Source of the DNA: Azolla caroliniana
Taxonomy: Eukaryota > Polypodiophyta
Assembly (NCBI GenBank): GCA_043228905.1
Contig: JBHGNT010000014.1
Coordinates: 2,418,001-2,482,000, forward strand
Direction: 5' to 3'
DNA length: 64,000 nucleotides
The notes under the pieces are model-generated. The model did no database searches. It was not told the DNA's origin and saw nothing but the letters and a program-made list of their open reading frames with translations. The translations under genes were made by a program, and so were the position numbers. Within the stretch, counting starts at the first letter, position 1. Each line of letters opens with the position of its first letter. Below are positions 10,331-21,625 of the stretch, one piece after another.

Positions 10331-12163
10331 AGTCACAACACAAAGCTATATAATCCGAAAGGCTATTTGACAGTGATTGTTTAATCATTGCGCCACAGTG
10401 AAAGGATTCATTCCCACCTTCAGAGAGGTTCAAAAGTTATTAGGTCAACATAAATCTGTATTTCCTTGCCATAGAATGATGCTACAGTTTAGGTAGCAAA
10501 AGCTTTATCTACTTGAACACACTTGCCTGTGATACAGAGATTTGCATGTTCTTAGCTCGCTCATCATATTTCGTCTTCATGATTGGTGACTTAAAATGGA
10601 GAAAAAGAGATTGTACACAGAATCAGCGTTCAACGCAGGCCAGATCTCGAGAGTGAACAGTGGAAATCGAGAGTTAAAGGCACAACCGTATCCAAGGATT
10701 GGGGAATTAAACCTTCCGATCAATGCTCCTAGACTTGTATAAAGATCATGTCGCCATTACCATTCCAGGAGACCAGATCTTTGGATTAAACGATGTTTTG
10801 TGGCTGCAAGAGCTGCACATGGGGCGCTGCTGAACTGAACCCTAACCCTAACCCTAACCCCAACGGTATGGTTGTACGGACGCTGGATTTATCCCTATCC
10901 AGCCATGGAATGAGGAGGCGTGCCTTTGGGGGGGACGAATAGACAGAGCAGGAGATAATGCACCTTACTCGATATACCATAGCAAAATCAGAGCATTCGT
11001 GTAAACGAAACCACAAACACAGAGAAACAGAAAACAAGCCAAGTAACGGAGACAGGATTACAAAAGAAAAGGCATGTAGCACTTCTATCTCAGGTTCGAT
11101 CACTTAGAAAACACACAGCAACAAAATGTTTCATCTTGAGGGATGTTGCCCTAATTTTATGAGGACGAAACACAGAGAGAAAGCCTCCTCCTCATCTTCA
11201 ATGGAGCAAATGCCAAAGCATATCACTGTAGGACCCAAGCGGCAGTCTTTCCGCCATAGCTAAGAAAGGGCAGATAACTGTTGACTCAGAAGATAGGGTC
11301 CTCCCGTCTGTGTGTGCATCTCTCTCTCTCTCTCTGTGTCTCTCACTGTTTCTCTCTGTTTCTCGCGGATCTCTGAGATGCAGAGTCCACCTTTCTTATA
11401 CTCCTAACCCTAACCCTAACCCTAACCCTAATTACTTGAAATGCTTTCACACTCGTGTCTTTTGGGCCCATAACAGTTTTGGATGGAAAATAAGCCATCG
11501 GGGGGAATGGCAGTTCTGGTCTTTTGATACCAGAATGTCTCTTAGATGTATTTAGCTGACGGAAAAAAGGCCATTAGTGGACAACACACGAGGAATGAAC
11601 ATGTTTAGAGAGTAGTGGTAGATAATGGTGTCTCTGATGACTATGGTTGGTGGCCTCGCCTAGAATCCAGGGTTCAACCCTTGATTCTAAAGCAAGTACG
11701 CAGGCTTCTTATTTTGGGGAATTCCGTAAGTCTAGCCGACATAGCAATTTACAACGGACGTAGAGTACTAGCTGCTTCGAACAATCTCTCTCTTTGAATC
11801 CTCCATAAGCTTCTTCATTCCTCCACAATCAAATGTGGTGCTTAGAGTTCATCTTGTATCCAAATAATGGATCCAGTTCTCAACAAAATACATAGTGTTT
11901 TGACATAGAGCTCTTTGGAAGTCTATGTAGTCCCTTCTTCGATGGTCTAATGAATCACTCCAGATATATCATCGACCCAAGTTGAGTTGACGATTTGAGA
12001 AGTTTCTTCTTTCATCCCTTCTAGCTTGAGCAATCTAAAGATCTTGAATCATGTTGGCCAATTCATCAACAGTTGTGATTCCAATCAACCCTAAACCACC
12101 TCATTCTTGGTCTTGTTGTCGTTGGTGGTGTATTTCTTTCATCTCATACTTTTCGTTCAATTG
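10331..12163. other. Interval without a recognised gene; two telomere-like tracts
   Basis: No gene could be supported. Two tracts of the hexamer CCCTAA lie at about 10838-10864 and 11403-11432, each about four units and same orientation, roughly 570 bases apart. Frames with Asn-Pro or Gly-Leu runs here are translations of these tracts. A minus-strand stretch near 11820-12150 reads like decayed retroelement protein, but too many stops prevent a call. Confidence 0.5.
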
Positions 12164-12474
12164 TGTTGAGCGAGCAAGCTCAACATGGGATGGACCGAAT
12201 GGATAAGCCAGCAGGCCAAACCGGATACGATCTGGTTGGCTAGGCCCACTTAGGCTAATAAGCCTAAGCTTTGGACCGGTTAAAGAATCCGGATGACAGA
12301 ACAATTGTGGAAGCCGATCCGGAACGTCACATGTGCCGATTAGACCTATTCTAATAAATAGGCCTAATATAGGCAGTTAATGTCAAAGGCTCTTTAAGAG
12401 CATTGAAGTACATGTCAATACTTCATGACATACACACACCTTCCGCTAGATAGAATCATACCCAATTCTTTACA
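12164..12474 (+). mobile_element. 5' LTR of a decayed Copia element
   Basis: It begins TGTTGAGCGAGCAAGCTCAAC and ends TTCTTTACA. It is followed at 12475 by TGGTATTAGAGT, a mutated form of the initiator-Met primer-binding site (TGGTATCAGAGC). The start matches the LTR family at 13527 and 27358. A gag relic follows from 12635. No matching 3' LTR was found, so the element is truncated. Confidence 0.75.
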
Positions 12475-12634
12475 TGGTATTAGAGTGGTTGGTAGCTTGA
12501 TCCAAGCCCATCCACGTGCATTGTGTATACGTCGATGTTCACGAAGAACTGTCGGATCGCTATAGTAGCAATTTGCACAGTTCGTATGAAAGAGAAGAAG
12601 AAGAAGAAAAATCGCTCCATAAAAATCGATTATC

Positions 12635-13110
12635 ATGAATAATCAGATGGGAAGCCCTCTTCCTACGAAGAAACTCGACAGAAATAACTTTGCATCTTGG
12701 GAGTACAAGATGCACAAATACCTTGTCGGCCAAGGCTATTGGAGTTACATCGAAGGAGCACAAGAAAATCAACCCAACCCGGCACATGTCGGCCACATAG
12801 CTTGGGAACAAGCGGCGAGTTGCATGTTGTACTACCTTGTATCATGCGTTCATGATCACATGCTCGACTACATCCGAGAGGCCAAAATGTTGAAGGAGGC
12901 GTAGGGGAACTTGAAAAAGATATTCGTGGTGAACACAATTGCACGAAAACTTCAACTACGACAAGAGTTGAACGATATCCAATAGAGGATATGTCAATCG
13001 ACAACTACACCTTGAAGATCAAGGAGTTGTGCGACTCCCTTGGGTCGATCAATGTCAACATTGACGACGATGAAATGGTGCAGATATGCCTCGGTTGTCA
13101 TGGACACACC
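12635..13110 (+). pseudogene. Copia gag remnant
   Basis: From ATG 12635 the frame reads LDRNNFASWEYKMHKYLVGQGYW in type, the conserved gag N-terminus of this Copia family (compare 14059 and 27859). It meets a TAG at about 12902, and after a shift resumes with MSIDNYTLKIKELCDSL at 12991. Similarity to gag ends near the TTGTCATGG at 13100. Zinc knuckle, protease and pol are absent. Non-functional. Confidence 0.8.
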
Positions 13111-13327
13111 AACCACGGACTCGGATGGAGCACGGATGATGGGGCTAAGAGCGTGGAACTTAAGAAGCTAGGAACGACGCAAGAGCATGAAGACAAAGAT
13201 TAAGATCGAGGAGACAAGATGGGGCGAAATGAGAATACTAGATTGATGTGTCAATGACTAGTGTTGAATCCCTTGAAAGGGACCAAGGAGGTTACAAGTA
13301 TTTATACATGTTCCGAGATTGAATATC

Positions 13328-13470
13328 TATAGAATATACTCGAGAAATATCTCTAGAATATACCAGTCTAGAATATGCCGTACAATATTTCTAGAATATA
13401 CTAACGACTAGAATATTCTGATTCTTAAATGTACTATATGCTAGACTATAGAATACTAAACCATTATATA
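13328..13470. repeat. Spaced TCTAGAATAT repeats
   Basis: About six variants of CTAGAATAT occur roughly every 20 bases (for example near 13352, 13369, 13390 and 13408). They lie in AT-rich sequence between two Copia remnants. Alternating AGAA/TTCT resembles loose heat-shock-element spacing, but this is only a visual resemblance. Confidence 0.5.
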
Positions 13471-13526
13471 CAAATGCATGCTCATATCAAAATGGTTGAG
13501 CATGACATATTGTTGATGTGAGGTTG

Positions 13527-13957
13527 TGTTGAGCAGGCAAGCTCAAACATATTCAGATCGGTTGAATAAGCCAAAGCCAGATCGATATTCGGAATGGAGA
13601 ACCGGATAGGTACCCGGATCGGTGTCCGGATCGGTGTCCGGATAGATCGGTATTCGGAACTGAGAGCCGGATCGTACTCTGGAATAGTGAGAACCGGTAG
13701 ACCGTTGGAGCCTACGATCCAAGCCTAGTACATAGGCATATTCCTTGGAGTTAGTGTTAGTCGCTCGTATGAGCATTGAAGAACATGTCAGTACTTCTGT
13801 CAGTCCTTTTAAGGACTTGTATAAAAAGTATTCTGTAGGACATTTGTAAATAGAGTGTTATCTTTTTTGAAATTGTTTTTTTACTGTTATGCTCTCTTTG
13901 TCTCGCTTGTGTATTCAAGCTTTCCATTACACCTTCGTTCTGTGTTTTGTTGTTATA
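13527..13957 (+). mobile_element. 5' LTR of a second decayed Copia element
   Basis: It starts TGTTGAGCAGGCAAGCTCAA and carries the family's central block (GAGCATTGAAGAACATG, then GGACTTGTATAAAA, a likely TATA region). It ends around TTGTTATA. The leader after it (AGAGTGCGAGGGTTGAGAA) corresponds to the sequence following the primer site in the 27358 element, but the primer site itself is disrupted by about 20 foreign bases. The right boundary is approximate. Confidence 0.7.
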
Positions 13958-14058
13958 TGGACTGGCCAATTTTGTCTCGGCTTAGAGTGCGAGGGTTGAG
14001 AATCCTCTATTGCTGATGAGTGATGCTCACAAACAAATCCTAAGAGCCGGTAAAGAAC

Positions 14059-14439
14059 ATGAAGGAAGGTATGGACAGACGCATGTCGAGCTCACTTCCA
14101 ATAGAAAAGCTCGACCGGAGAAACTATGCGTCTTGGTTATATAAAATGCACGAGTACCTGCTAGGGCATGGACACCGGAGATACGTGGAAGGAGCGAATG
14201 AAGCAGCGCCAGATTCGGCACACAAGGACTTCCCAGTATGGGAGCAAGGAGCGAGCAAAGTGTTATACTGCCTCGCGTCCTGTGTGCTCGACCAGATGCT
14301 CAGCTACATCAAGGATGCAAAAACGCCAAAAGAAGCTTGGAAGAATTTGAAGAAGATTTTCGCGACAAGCACAACGACCCAGAAGTTGCAACTCTGACAA
14401 GAGCTCAACAATATCCGACAGAGGGAAATGTCGGTTACC
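14059..14439 (+). pseudogene. Copia gag N-terminus, cut by another element
   Basis: ATG 14059 opens a gag frame containing LDRRNYASWLYKMHEYLLGHG and TPKEAWKNLKKIFATST, clearly the same family as 27859. A TGA follows at 14396 and gag similarity continues to AGGGAAATGTCGGTT. At 14440 it stops abruptly at the TG of an inserted LTR. The remainder of gag-pol is not seen in the window. Confidence 0.82.
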
Positions 14440-14643
14440 TGTCGAATACGAGTGTATAATGGCCGTATTCACACTGTCTCGTTGGACAACCCAAGTTTGG
14501 GCTATTTCTGTAAATAGCATAAAGGGCAGTTGCCCTAGGATAGTCACTATATAAAGTGACTTTGTAACCTTTAGAAAAGGTTGTTGGTTGTAATTTTTGT
14601 AACTGTTGCTATTGGAATATAACATTTCTTTGTGTGTGTGTGT

Positions 14644-14692
<49 letters not shown>

Positions 14693-14776
14693 TCTATCTT
14701 GCTCATGCGCATACACAGTTTCTCCTTCATTACGAATGTTGCTTGCACTTCCGCATTGACGGCCTTGTCCCCAACA
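14440..14776 (+). mobile_element. 5' LTR of an inserted Copia element
   Basis: It runs from TGTCGAATACGAGTG to TCCCCAACA (337 bases) and is followed two bases later by a perfect initiator-Met primer-binding site. It contains TATATAAAGTGACTTTGTAA (a likely TATA region) and a (TG)n(TC)n tract at 14631-14688. The same LTR family occurs as a solo copy at 19813-20183. It inserted into the gag of the element at 13527. Confidence 0.85.
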
Positions 14777-14778
14777 TT

Positions 14779-14790
14779 TGGTATCAGAGC
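14779..14790 (+). other. Primer-binding site (initiator Met tRNA)
   Basis: TGGTATCAGAGC is the 12-base complement of the 3' end of plant initiator-methionine tRNA, the usual primer for Copia reverse transcription. It lies two bases after the LTR's terminal CA. Confidence 0.9.
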
Positions 14791-15464
14791 GTTGGTGGTT
14801 CTTCAACCCACTGCCGGCCGTCCTAGTACACCACACACGTTCTGTTTTCGTTTTCTTTGAAGAACAGAGAAGGGAGAAGAAAAAACAAAAAAGAAGCTCG
14901 CATCTCACTGTGATAAATCACAAATTGGAGTAAGCCAACCGGTTGTACTCCGTTCCTGTGATTGTAACCGCTTGAGGGGAGCTCCTTGTGCAACAACCAA
15001 CCCAATCGTGCTTCATTTGGTTAAACAACATTCGAATAGGTCGCCGGACGCTATTCACCCGCTTGCTGTAACCACCCGCTTCAGATTGGTCTTCAAGCAA
15101 CAACCAAATTCGTGCTTCACTTGGCTGATCAACATTCGGGAGGATCAGTTGGATCTGTCCCTCTCATCGCTGCAGTCATCCGAAGCAGAATCGGCCCAAA
15201 CAATCGGTTTCGTGTAATCGGTATTCGGCATACAATCGGAAACTAACCGGGCTCACTCCGACTCGGCAACATTCGGGAAGACCAGCCGGTTCTATCCCTC
15301 AAGTTACCGGAGTCACTCCGAGCAAGTTCAGCAACAAGTATCCGAAACCAAACCGACTCGGGTTCAAAACCGACTAGAACGATATCGGGTGAGCCGACTG
15401 GTTGCACCCCACTAAGGTTCGTAGTCAACTCCGAACCGAGTCTTCCCAACCAAAACCGAATAAG

Positions 15465-16760
15465 ATGGCATCAACATCCGGCTCATCGGAAATGAGTCTA
15501 AGGAGGTTCGACGGCTCAAACTTCAACTTCTGGAAGGAACAAATGTAGGACTATCTCATAGTCGGGCATACTGTCCATAGAGAACCTAGTCGAATCAAAA
15601 GTTTTGCTTATGATTGAGGAATCGAGTACATGGCTCCTGGACTCGGGCGCATCGTATCATGTGACACCTCACCGATCTTAGTTTCGGCAATACTCGAACC
15701 GGCACTCTGACTCAGTTCGAGTCGGAAACTCGCAGCACTGTGCTATAATCGGAATAAGCACCGTAGAGCTCAACCTTCTGGGTGGCTCTACACTCGTACT
15801 ACACAACGTCTGACACGTTCCTGAGCTCTCAAGTCCCTTGATCTCAGTCGGACAACTTGATGAAACCAGCATCCGTGCCGAGTTCTCATCAGGAGGGTGG
15901 ACACTCCACAAAGGGAACCTCCTGCTTGCTCGAGAACCAAAGGTACATTCCTTGTACCCTTTATATGTCACACTCAAAGAGGGTGACTTGTTTTTGGTTG
16001 ATATTCTTGTGTTATCGTTATGGCACGGATGACTTGGACACCTCAACAAGGCTGGCATAATGCACCTATCCAGAGCTGGTTACATCCCCAAGCTCTCCTT
16101 CTCGGATCACCAATTCTGCGAGCATTGCCAGTACGACAAACAGGTAGCCGCATCACACCCGGCATCAGCACGAAGAGCATCGAGCCCACTTGATTTGGTC
16201 CACTCGGACGTCTGTGGCCCGATGCCACATCACTCTCTCGGTGGTGCTTCGTACTTTGTCAGTTTTATTGACGACTTGACTTGGAAGGTGTGGGCTTACC
16301 CCCTAAGAACCAAAGATCGGGTGTTCTCGATCTTCTTCGAATGGCTTGCAATGGTCGAAAATCAGACCGGTCGGAAACTGAAATGTCTCCGAACTGACAA
16401 TGGAGGAGAATTCAAGTTAGAAGAATTCGTCAAATTCTTCCAGGAACGCGGCATTCGACGTGAATATACGGCACCCTATAGTCTGGAGTAGAACGGAATT
16501 GCTGAACGCATGAATCTAACGATTCAAGAACGCGTAGTATCCATGCTCCAACGCTCTAGACTGTCGGATGGCTTTTGGGCGAAGGCTCTACTTACGACAG
16601 TACACATAATAAATATGTCGCCAAGTAGACCTCTAGGACTTCAAATACCTCAGAAAATATGGACCGATAGTAAGCCGAATTATGACAAGCTGAGGATCTT
16701 CGGTTGTGAGGCATACGCCCTCATACCGAAAGACGATCGCCGGAAACTCGAACCAAGATC
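15465..16760 (+). pseudogene. Copia gag-protease-integrase remnant
   Basis: ATG 15465 gives a short gag start (RRFDGSNFNFWKEQM, then a stop). A deletion then joins it to the protease region (STWLLDSGASYHVTPH, with the DSGA active-site motif) near 15630. The GAG-pre-integrase and integrase core follow to 16760, including LDLVHSDVCGPM, VSFIDD and RTDNGGEF with acidic catalytic residues visible. Stops occur at about 15549, 16030 and 16489, and the frame shifts between segments. RT and RNase H are missing because the sequence breaks at 16761. Non-functional. Confidence 0.85.
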
Positions 16761-17045
16761 TGTTAGGAAACAGGTCCCTCCGGATAGGAAGTGAGAAGAA
16801 CAGTACTGATGAGCAAACTCGGTCGAGGCCGAAACCGGATGTGGAGTACCCGGCATGAGCCGGATGGTGCAGACCCAGTGAGAACTGGATGAAGAGTACC
16901 CGGCTTGGAAGACCCGGTGAGAACCGGATGAGGAGTACTCGACAACGGAAGACCCAGTGAGAACCGGTGTCGGGGTAGTTGTGGTTCGTGCGGTGAAGTC
17001 GTGCGGCGAAGTCGTAGGAACTTTTATAAGGCTTGCGCTCAAATG
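16761..17045 (+). mobile_element. LTR-like fragment with a 40-base tandem repeat
   Basis: Starting TGTTAGGAAACAGGTCCCTCC, this piece interrupts the Copia relic and resembles part of the solo LTR at 372-1079 (GGAAACAG...CTCCGGA, TCGAGGCCGAAACCG). At 16873-16965 there are about 2.5 copies of a 40-base unit beginning GACCCAGTGAGAAC. The downstream end is uncertain. Confidence 0.6.
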
Positions 17046-18023
17046 TTAGGAAGATAAAGGATATGAAGAATAATAGTTTAAAGTAATATGTGTGAGAGAG
17101 AGACTAGTATAGATAAAAGATAGAGGCAATGTATGATTCAAGACGCAAGATAGAGACAAAGTATGATTTAAGACAAAAAAGTATATGATATGAACATGAT
17201 GTGTATTACGAATATAAGATTTTACCAACTTTACAATGTTTGGTAGCAAGATGAACCCTTTCTCTACTGACCCTTGATTCGAACTCTTGACTCCAACTTG
17301 GAAACACGAGCCTCTTCACCAACAAGCTAACTTGTTTGTTTTTTTTATTATCTTATTTCTCTAACTTTCTCTTGATTCCCCTCCTTGTTTTCCCTTTCCC
17401 CTCTTTATATAAGTGTTGCCATGCATATGGTAATGTATGGGAGCATGGCATGCATGCAATGCATGAGTTACATGTAATGCATGATCGCCATTTGGCGCAC
17501 ATGCATTGCATGTGATGAATGATGGCTATGTATGAAAATAGATATGAGATAATTATAATGATGAAAATGTATTCTAAAATAACTAACCTAGCTTAGTGGT
17601 GTATGCTTGGTGCTTGGTATACAAGGTTGAGGGTTCAAGTCCCTCAATTTTACTTAATACAATATATAGCTTCATTCTTATATCATGAAGCACATTTATT
17701 ACACACTTTTACAAATAAATAGCCTAGCCTAGTGGTATGTACATTGTACATCGTATATAAGGATGTGGGTTCAAGTCTCTCAAATATTATTAAATACAAC
17801 ATTTAAGCTCATTTTTATATCGTGAAGCACATTCTTCACGACAACATGCTACACGGAAACCCCGCCTCAGCAACCACACCTTCTCTTTTCAAGAGTACAC
17901 GGTAGACTCCACGCTCATTGAATAGAGTGGCTTCGATCACGAAATCTTATTGCTAGATGACCAAAGTAGTGCAAACAAACGCCACAGTAGCCCACACCGT
18001 TGTTGTGCCTTTCGGCTCCGGAT
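17046..18023. repeat. AT-rich spacer with two tandem tRNA-like repeats
   Basis: No gene was recognised. Two related units about 134 bases apart start near 17586 (CCTAGCTTAGTGG) and 17720 (CCTAGCCTAGTGG). Each has an A-box-like motif followed about 45 bases later by a B-box-like GGTTCAAGTC, then a shared tail (CATGAAGCACATT / CGTGAAGCACATT). They are tRNA-derived, SINE-like or a small tandem pair. A CATGCAT-rich stretch occurs at 17420-17530. Confidence 0.6.
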
Positions 18024-18819
18024 TGTTACGTGAGTCGGGTGGGAACCACAAAGGTTTTGGACTAGGAGAAAGACGAATACAATATAAGACTAGTTATGAA
18101 TAGGTAGAAAGAGAAATAAGAAATAAAACTTGTGAATTCCACGTTTTTAGTGTATGTAATCAATATTTAGATTGTAAGAAAGAGAATTTTGATGATAAAC
18201 TCGTGAAACCCACGAATATATTAGATTGATCAATCCTTGTAAAATAATCAACAACATTATACATCTTTCTCTCCTCCTTATATAAGGATGGAAGAGGCTA
18301 AGCATAGCTTCATGCTTTTTCTAAAGTGTTCATGCACACTAAGTTGCTTTTTACACTATGCTTTTATTTCCTAAATATAATGCTTATGCTCGTTAGATGT
18401 GCACGAATAATTTTTTATTGGTGTAATTTTTTCTTATAAATAAAGTATTCATGCATTCTAAAAATGCATGACTTACCTTTTAATGAAGGTAGCCGTAAAT
18501 AAAGGTCTTATACGTATTAAATCTATATTTAGAGCACTTAGAATAAGTTAGTACAATGGTAAGGTTGGGGTCTGTCTACGTGGAGGTACATGGGTTGAAT
18601 CCTGCCCTATGTATGTAACAATCTTTTCTTCTATTTATAAATTTGTCTCTTCATCCGGTGAGAGACTCTCATGGGCCTTCTTTATCCGGTTGTTGCCGGT
18701 TCTGCTTGATCCGGTTCTTACCGGGTCTCTTTACCGGGTCCTCCTTACCGGTTCCTCCTTGTCCCATCTAGAGGAACAAAAATGCAATTTTCACGTAGTG
18801 TGCGAATTACACTACGACA
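18024..18819 (-). mobile_element. 3' LTR of a Ty3/Gypsy relic (minus strand)
   Basis: On the minus strand this starts TGTCGTAGTGTAATTCG at 18819 and ends CACGTAACA at 18024. It is preceded on that strand by a polypurine tract (GGAGGGGGCGAG, 18820-18832). A tRNA-like segment with AATGGTAAGG and GGTTGAATCC lies inside at 18555-18605. Boundaries rest on TG...CA ends and the polypurine tract; the partner LTR was not found. Confidence 0.6.
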
Positions 18820-20906
18820 CTCGCCCCCTCCAAACCCGCACATCCTCCGGTATGTGCCGAAGTTCTCGATGCTCATTATTCACCTTCATCCGTAGCACTC
18901 TTTGATTCTCCCCTTATGTCGACTACGAGTTGAAGTCCACTTTCTTCGCTTTCTGCATCACCACGATCTTTGTCCTGTTGCTCCTCGTTGTCGGTCTTGT
19001 CTAGGGTTACATAGGGTTCATCGTCAGTCCGCTTCTTGAAGATCTTTACCCGTTTCCCCGCTATAGGCACTCATAGTATCGTCCCATCCAACTCGCATAG
19101 TCGGTAAGTTCCGTTGTCGAAAACTTTCCGAACCTCGTATGGCCCAAACCACCTTTTCGCGAACTTCCGTATCGTTGTATGTTGATGATCCAAACTACTG
19201 TCATAGACAATCACCCAATCTCTTTAGCTACTACTTATTTCTGGCTTCACACTGCTAGCTGTCCGTCCGAATCAACATTCAACTTCAGCCTTCATACTTA
19301 GCCAGCTCCTAGTCGTTTAGCTTATCTCTTTTTCTTCTTTCCACTCCTAAGGGTAACACATGGCACACTCATGGGACAGTGCCTTGCACGACGAACCCAC
19401 AACATTGTCTTCAGCTTTCCTCCAGAATATCCACTATACTTGGCTCCGGTTTCTTGTTCTCCTTGTCGGCCATTGGCTCCCCTTCCCCTTCGGTTTGGAT
19501 CGGCTCCTCTATGGCTTTTTCCTCTTCAGATCCCAATTTCGGTTGATGTTCTTTTATCTTCTTGATGAGCTGCTCTACTTGCTTTGTTAGTTTCTCGATT
19601 TCGATGTTCAGCATAACTTGCTCTTCCCTTGTCGGTTGTGATGGTTCCGACTGCTTCTCCAAGTGGTTGCTCGTTAGCTACATCCTTCGGTTGTTACTCC
19701 TCAGCTCCTTGCTCGACTAGTTTTTCTTCAGTCTACTTGGCAATCTACTCTACCTCATCATTGATCAACACTTGTTCAGGTTGTGTTTTTTCTAGCTGTG
19801 CTTGGGAAGTCTTGTCGAATATGGGTACATAATGGACGTATTCACATTGTCCCATTGGATAGACTAAGTTTAGACCATAATTGTAATTGTTGGAAAGAGA
19901 AATTCCCCTAGATAAGTTAGTATTTAAAATGAACTTTGTAACCTAGTTGGTGGTTGTTTGTGTTGTACATTGTGCCATTGGAATGTTGAGTAGAATAATA
20001 CAGTTACATCGTCTTGTACTAACTTTGTTGCTTTTTCTCTACACCTGTTCTTTTGATCTTGTGTTGATTTAGTTGTTTGTCTTGGTATTGAATCTGTTAT
20101 TACATTTTTTATATGTTGTGTACTTGAAGATCTTCATAAGAAGAGTGTTGGTTTTGTTTCGCACAAGATGGCCATTTCCAACACGTCTGCGTCTGTTCTT
20201 TCTCATATGCATCTAACTCCATCGGAATTTACATTTGATCATCATCAAATTCCTCTAGAAACTTCCAGATTTTGTCAAAATGTACTTGAGCCAACGTGTA
20301 GAAATCGTCAAGTAAATCTTCCCTAATCGTTGTAATGTTTTTCTTGTCCATTTTATAGAATCCCCTTCTAGTCTTTTGTCAATTTTTGCCATTTTCCCTG
20401 AATGTTTGCAATTCAGCCGACCATGCCTTTAATATTGCTGCCGCACTATCCTTGATTCTTTTCTCTAGCCTTTTTCTTTGTCACTCAACGATGACATGAA
20501 TTCTGTCCATATTCATTCCTCCCTAGGCTTGAGCTGCCTACTTCTCACGTTTGAGCCGCTTTATGGTGTTTGCTGACGATTGTGCTTCTACTGCATAATT
20601 TTGCATTTGCATATTGTAACTGACCATGACTCTTTCTAGATGCTTCCTAGATGTCTCGATAGTAACGTCCCATTCCATGGCCAACCATTCTTTTTCTTAC
20701 TTGGCTTCATTTTGAAGTTTCGTAATATCCATCTTGAACAACTGTTTCTAGTGCTCAAAGCTTCATCACGTTCTTTTAATTCAGCCCTCACATCCTTAAG
20801 CTTTTTTCGTTGCAACTTGAAATGGATTCGTAACTCTTTATATTCATTACATGCAATTTCTCAAAGTCGGCCTGTGTTCTTTTAATTTCCTTGTTTTTCT
20901 GAACTC
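18820..20906 (-). pseudogene. Ty3/Gypsy polyprotein remnant with coiled-coil region
   Basis: On the minus strand, RKRWFGPYEVRKVF and NGTYRLCELDGTIL (about 19060-19180) match the C-terminal end of Gypsy integrase, followed by PIAGKRVKIFKKR. Towards 20900 the minus frames are Lys/Glu-rich and predicted coiled coil (for example 19411-19662), a region I cannot assign. RT, RNase H and the integrase core are absent. Many stops are present. A solo LTR at 19813-20183 splits this relic, and the coding frame runs on across the insertion site once one copy of the duplicated target is discounted. Confidence 0.65.
19813..20183 (+). mobile_element. Solo LTR inside the Gypsy relic
   Basis: It begins TGTCGAATATGGGTACATAA and resembles the LTR at 14440 (TAATGG.CGTATTCACA, TTGTAACCT). 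It ends TTTCCAACA at 20183. Flanks AGTCT (19808-19812) and CGTCT (20184-20188) are a TSD differing at one base. It lies on the strand opposite to the Gypsy relic it interrupts. Confidence 0.75.
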
Positions 20907-21014
20907 TGTATGAAAAATTAGAACATAATGGAATGGAGTGACAATAGAGAAAGAGGGAGAGAGATATTGAAACAATGTATAACAAGGCAGATATAATTAA
21001 GACGGGTGTATTAC
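20907..21014 (-). mobile_element. LTR of an older Copia, left part (split by insertion)
   Basis: TGTATGAAAAATTAG at 20907 appears to be the end of a minus-strand Copia LTR. Its continuation is at 26334-26578, after the 5.3-kb Copia inserted at the ATTAC target. The two parts together make about 353 bases. The assignment depends on the pol relic and polypurine tract found beyond 26578. Confidence 0.5.
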
Positions 21015-21614
21015 TGTTGAGAATCACCGCTTGGATTCACCTTCTTCCCTCGGCCACAACCGAGTAATCGCGGATCAATGGAGCAGAAAATAGGAACCAA
21101 AAGAAGAAATACACGAGACGCGTTTACACAGGGATTAACGTGGAAAACCCTAGATGGGAAAAACCACGGGAGTACGAGACTCCAAACCAACACTATACAG
21201 AGAAGTATACAATGGCGAGCTGCAAGGCGACGACCTTGAGCTCGCTGTCCTCGCCACAGGCGGCGGAAATACACAGAGGCGTCTACCTCTTCCTCTCTCG
21301 CGCTCTATCTCTCTCTCTCTCTCTCTCTCTCACGACTGCTTTCTCTCTTCACTCCTCTAAAGTGGAAAAACAGAAAAAGATCAGCAAACATAAAACTGTT
21401 TGCCCTAAGTCATATTTATACTTATATGACTTTGGGCTATTTACAACTGTAGCCTCAGGGGCCCATAGCGAACATATTCACGGATATGTCCCTGCATCCG
21501 GATCGCTCTCCGGGTACATTCGTCATCCGGTGCCGAAACCGGGGTCTTCGTCATCCGGATCCGAAACCGAAACCGGATCCGACCATCCCATCCGAAGGGA
21601 CCGTAATCCCAACA
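21015..21614 (-). repeat. 3' LTR of the young Copia
   Basis: 600 bases, starting TGTTGAGAATCACC and ending ATCCCAACA on the plus strand. A CT microsatellite lies near 21309-21331. On the coding strand it follows the polypurine tract at 21617-21625. Confidence 0.95.
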
Positions 21615-21616
21615 AA

Positions 21617-21625
21617 CTCCCCCTT
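21617..21625 (-). other. Polypurine tract of the young Copia
   Basis: AAGGGGGAG on the minus strand, two bases from the 3' LTR, is the plus-strand priming site for reverse transcription. Its first base overlaps the end of the pol stop codon. Confidence 0.85.

Noticed and set aside
11310-11555. 81-codon frame with an Asn-Pro run
   Set aside because: Translation of CT and CCCTAA tracts; no domain.
14606-14908. Frames rich in Ser-Leu or Arg-Glu repeats
   Set aside because: Translations of the (TG)n(TC)n microsatellite in a Copia LTR.
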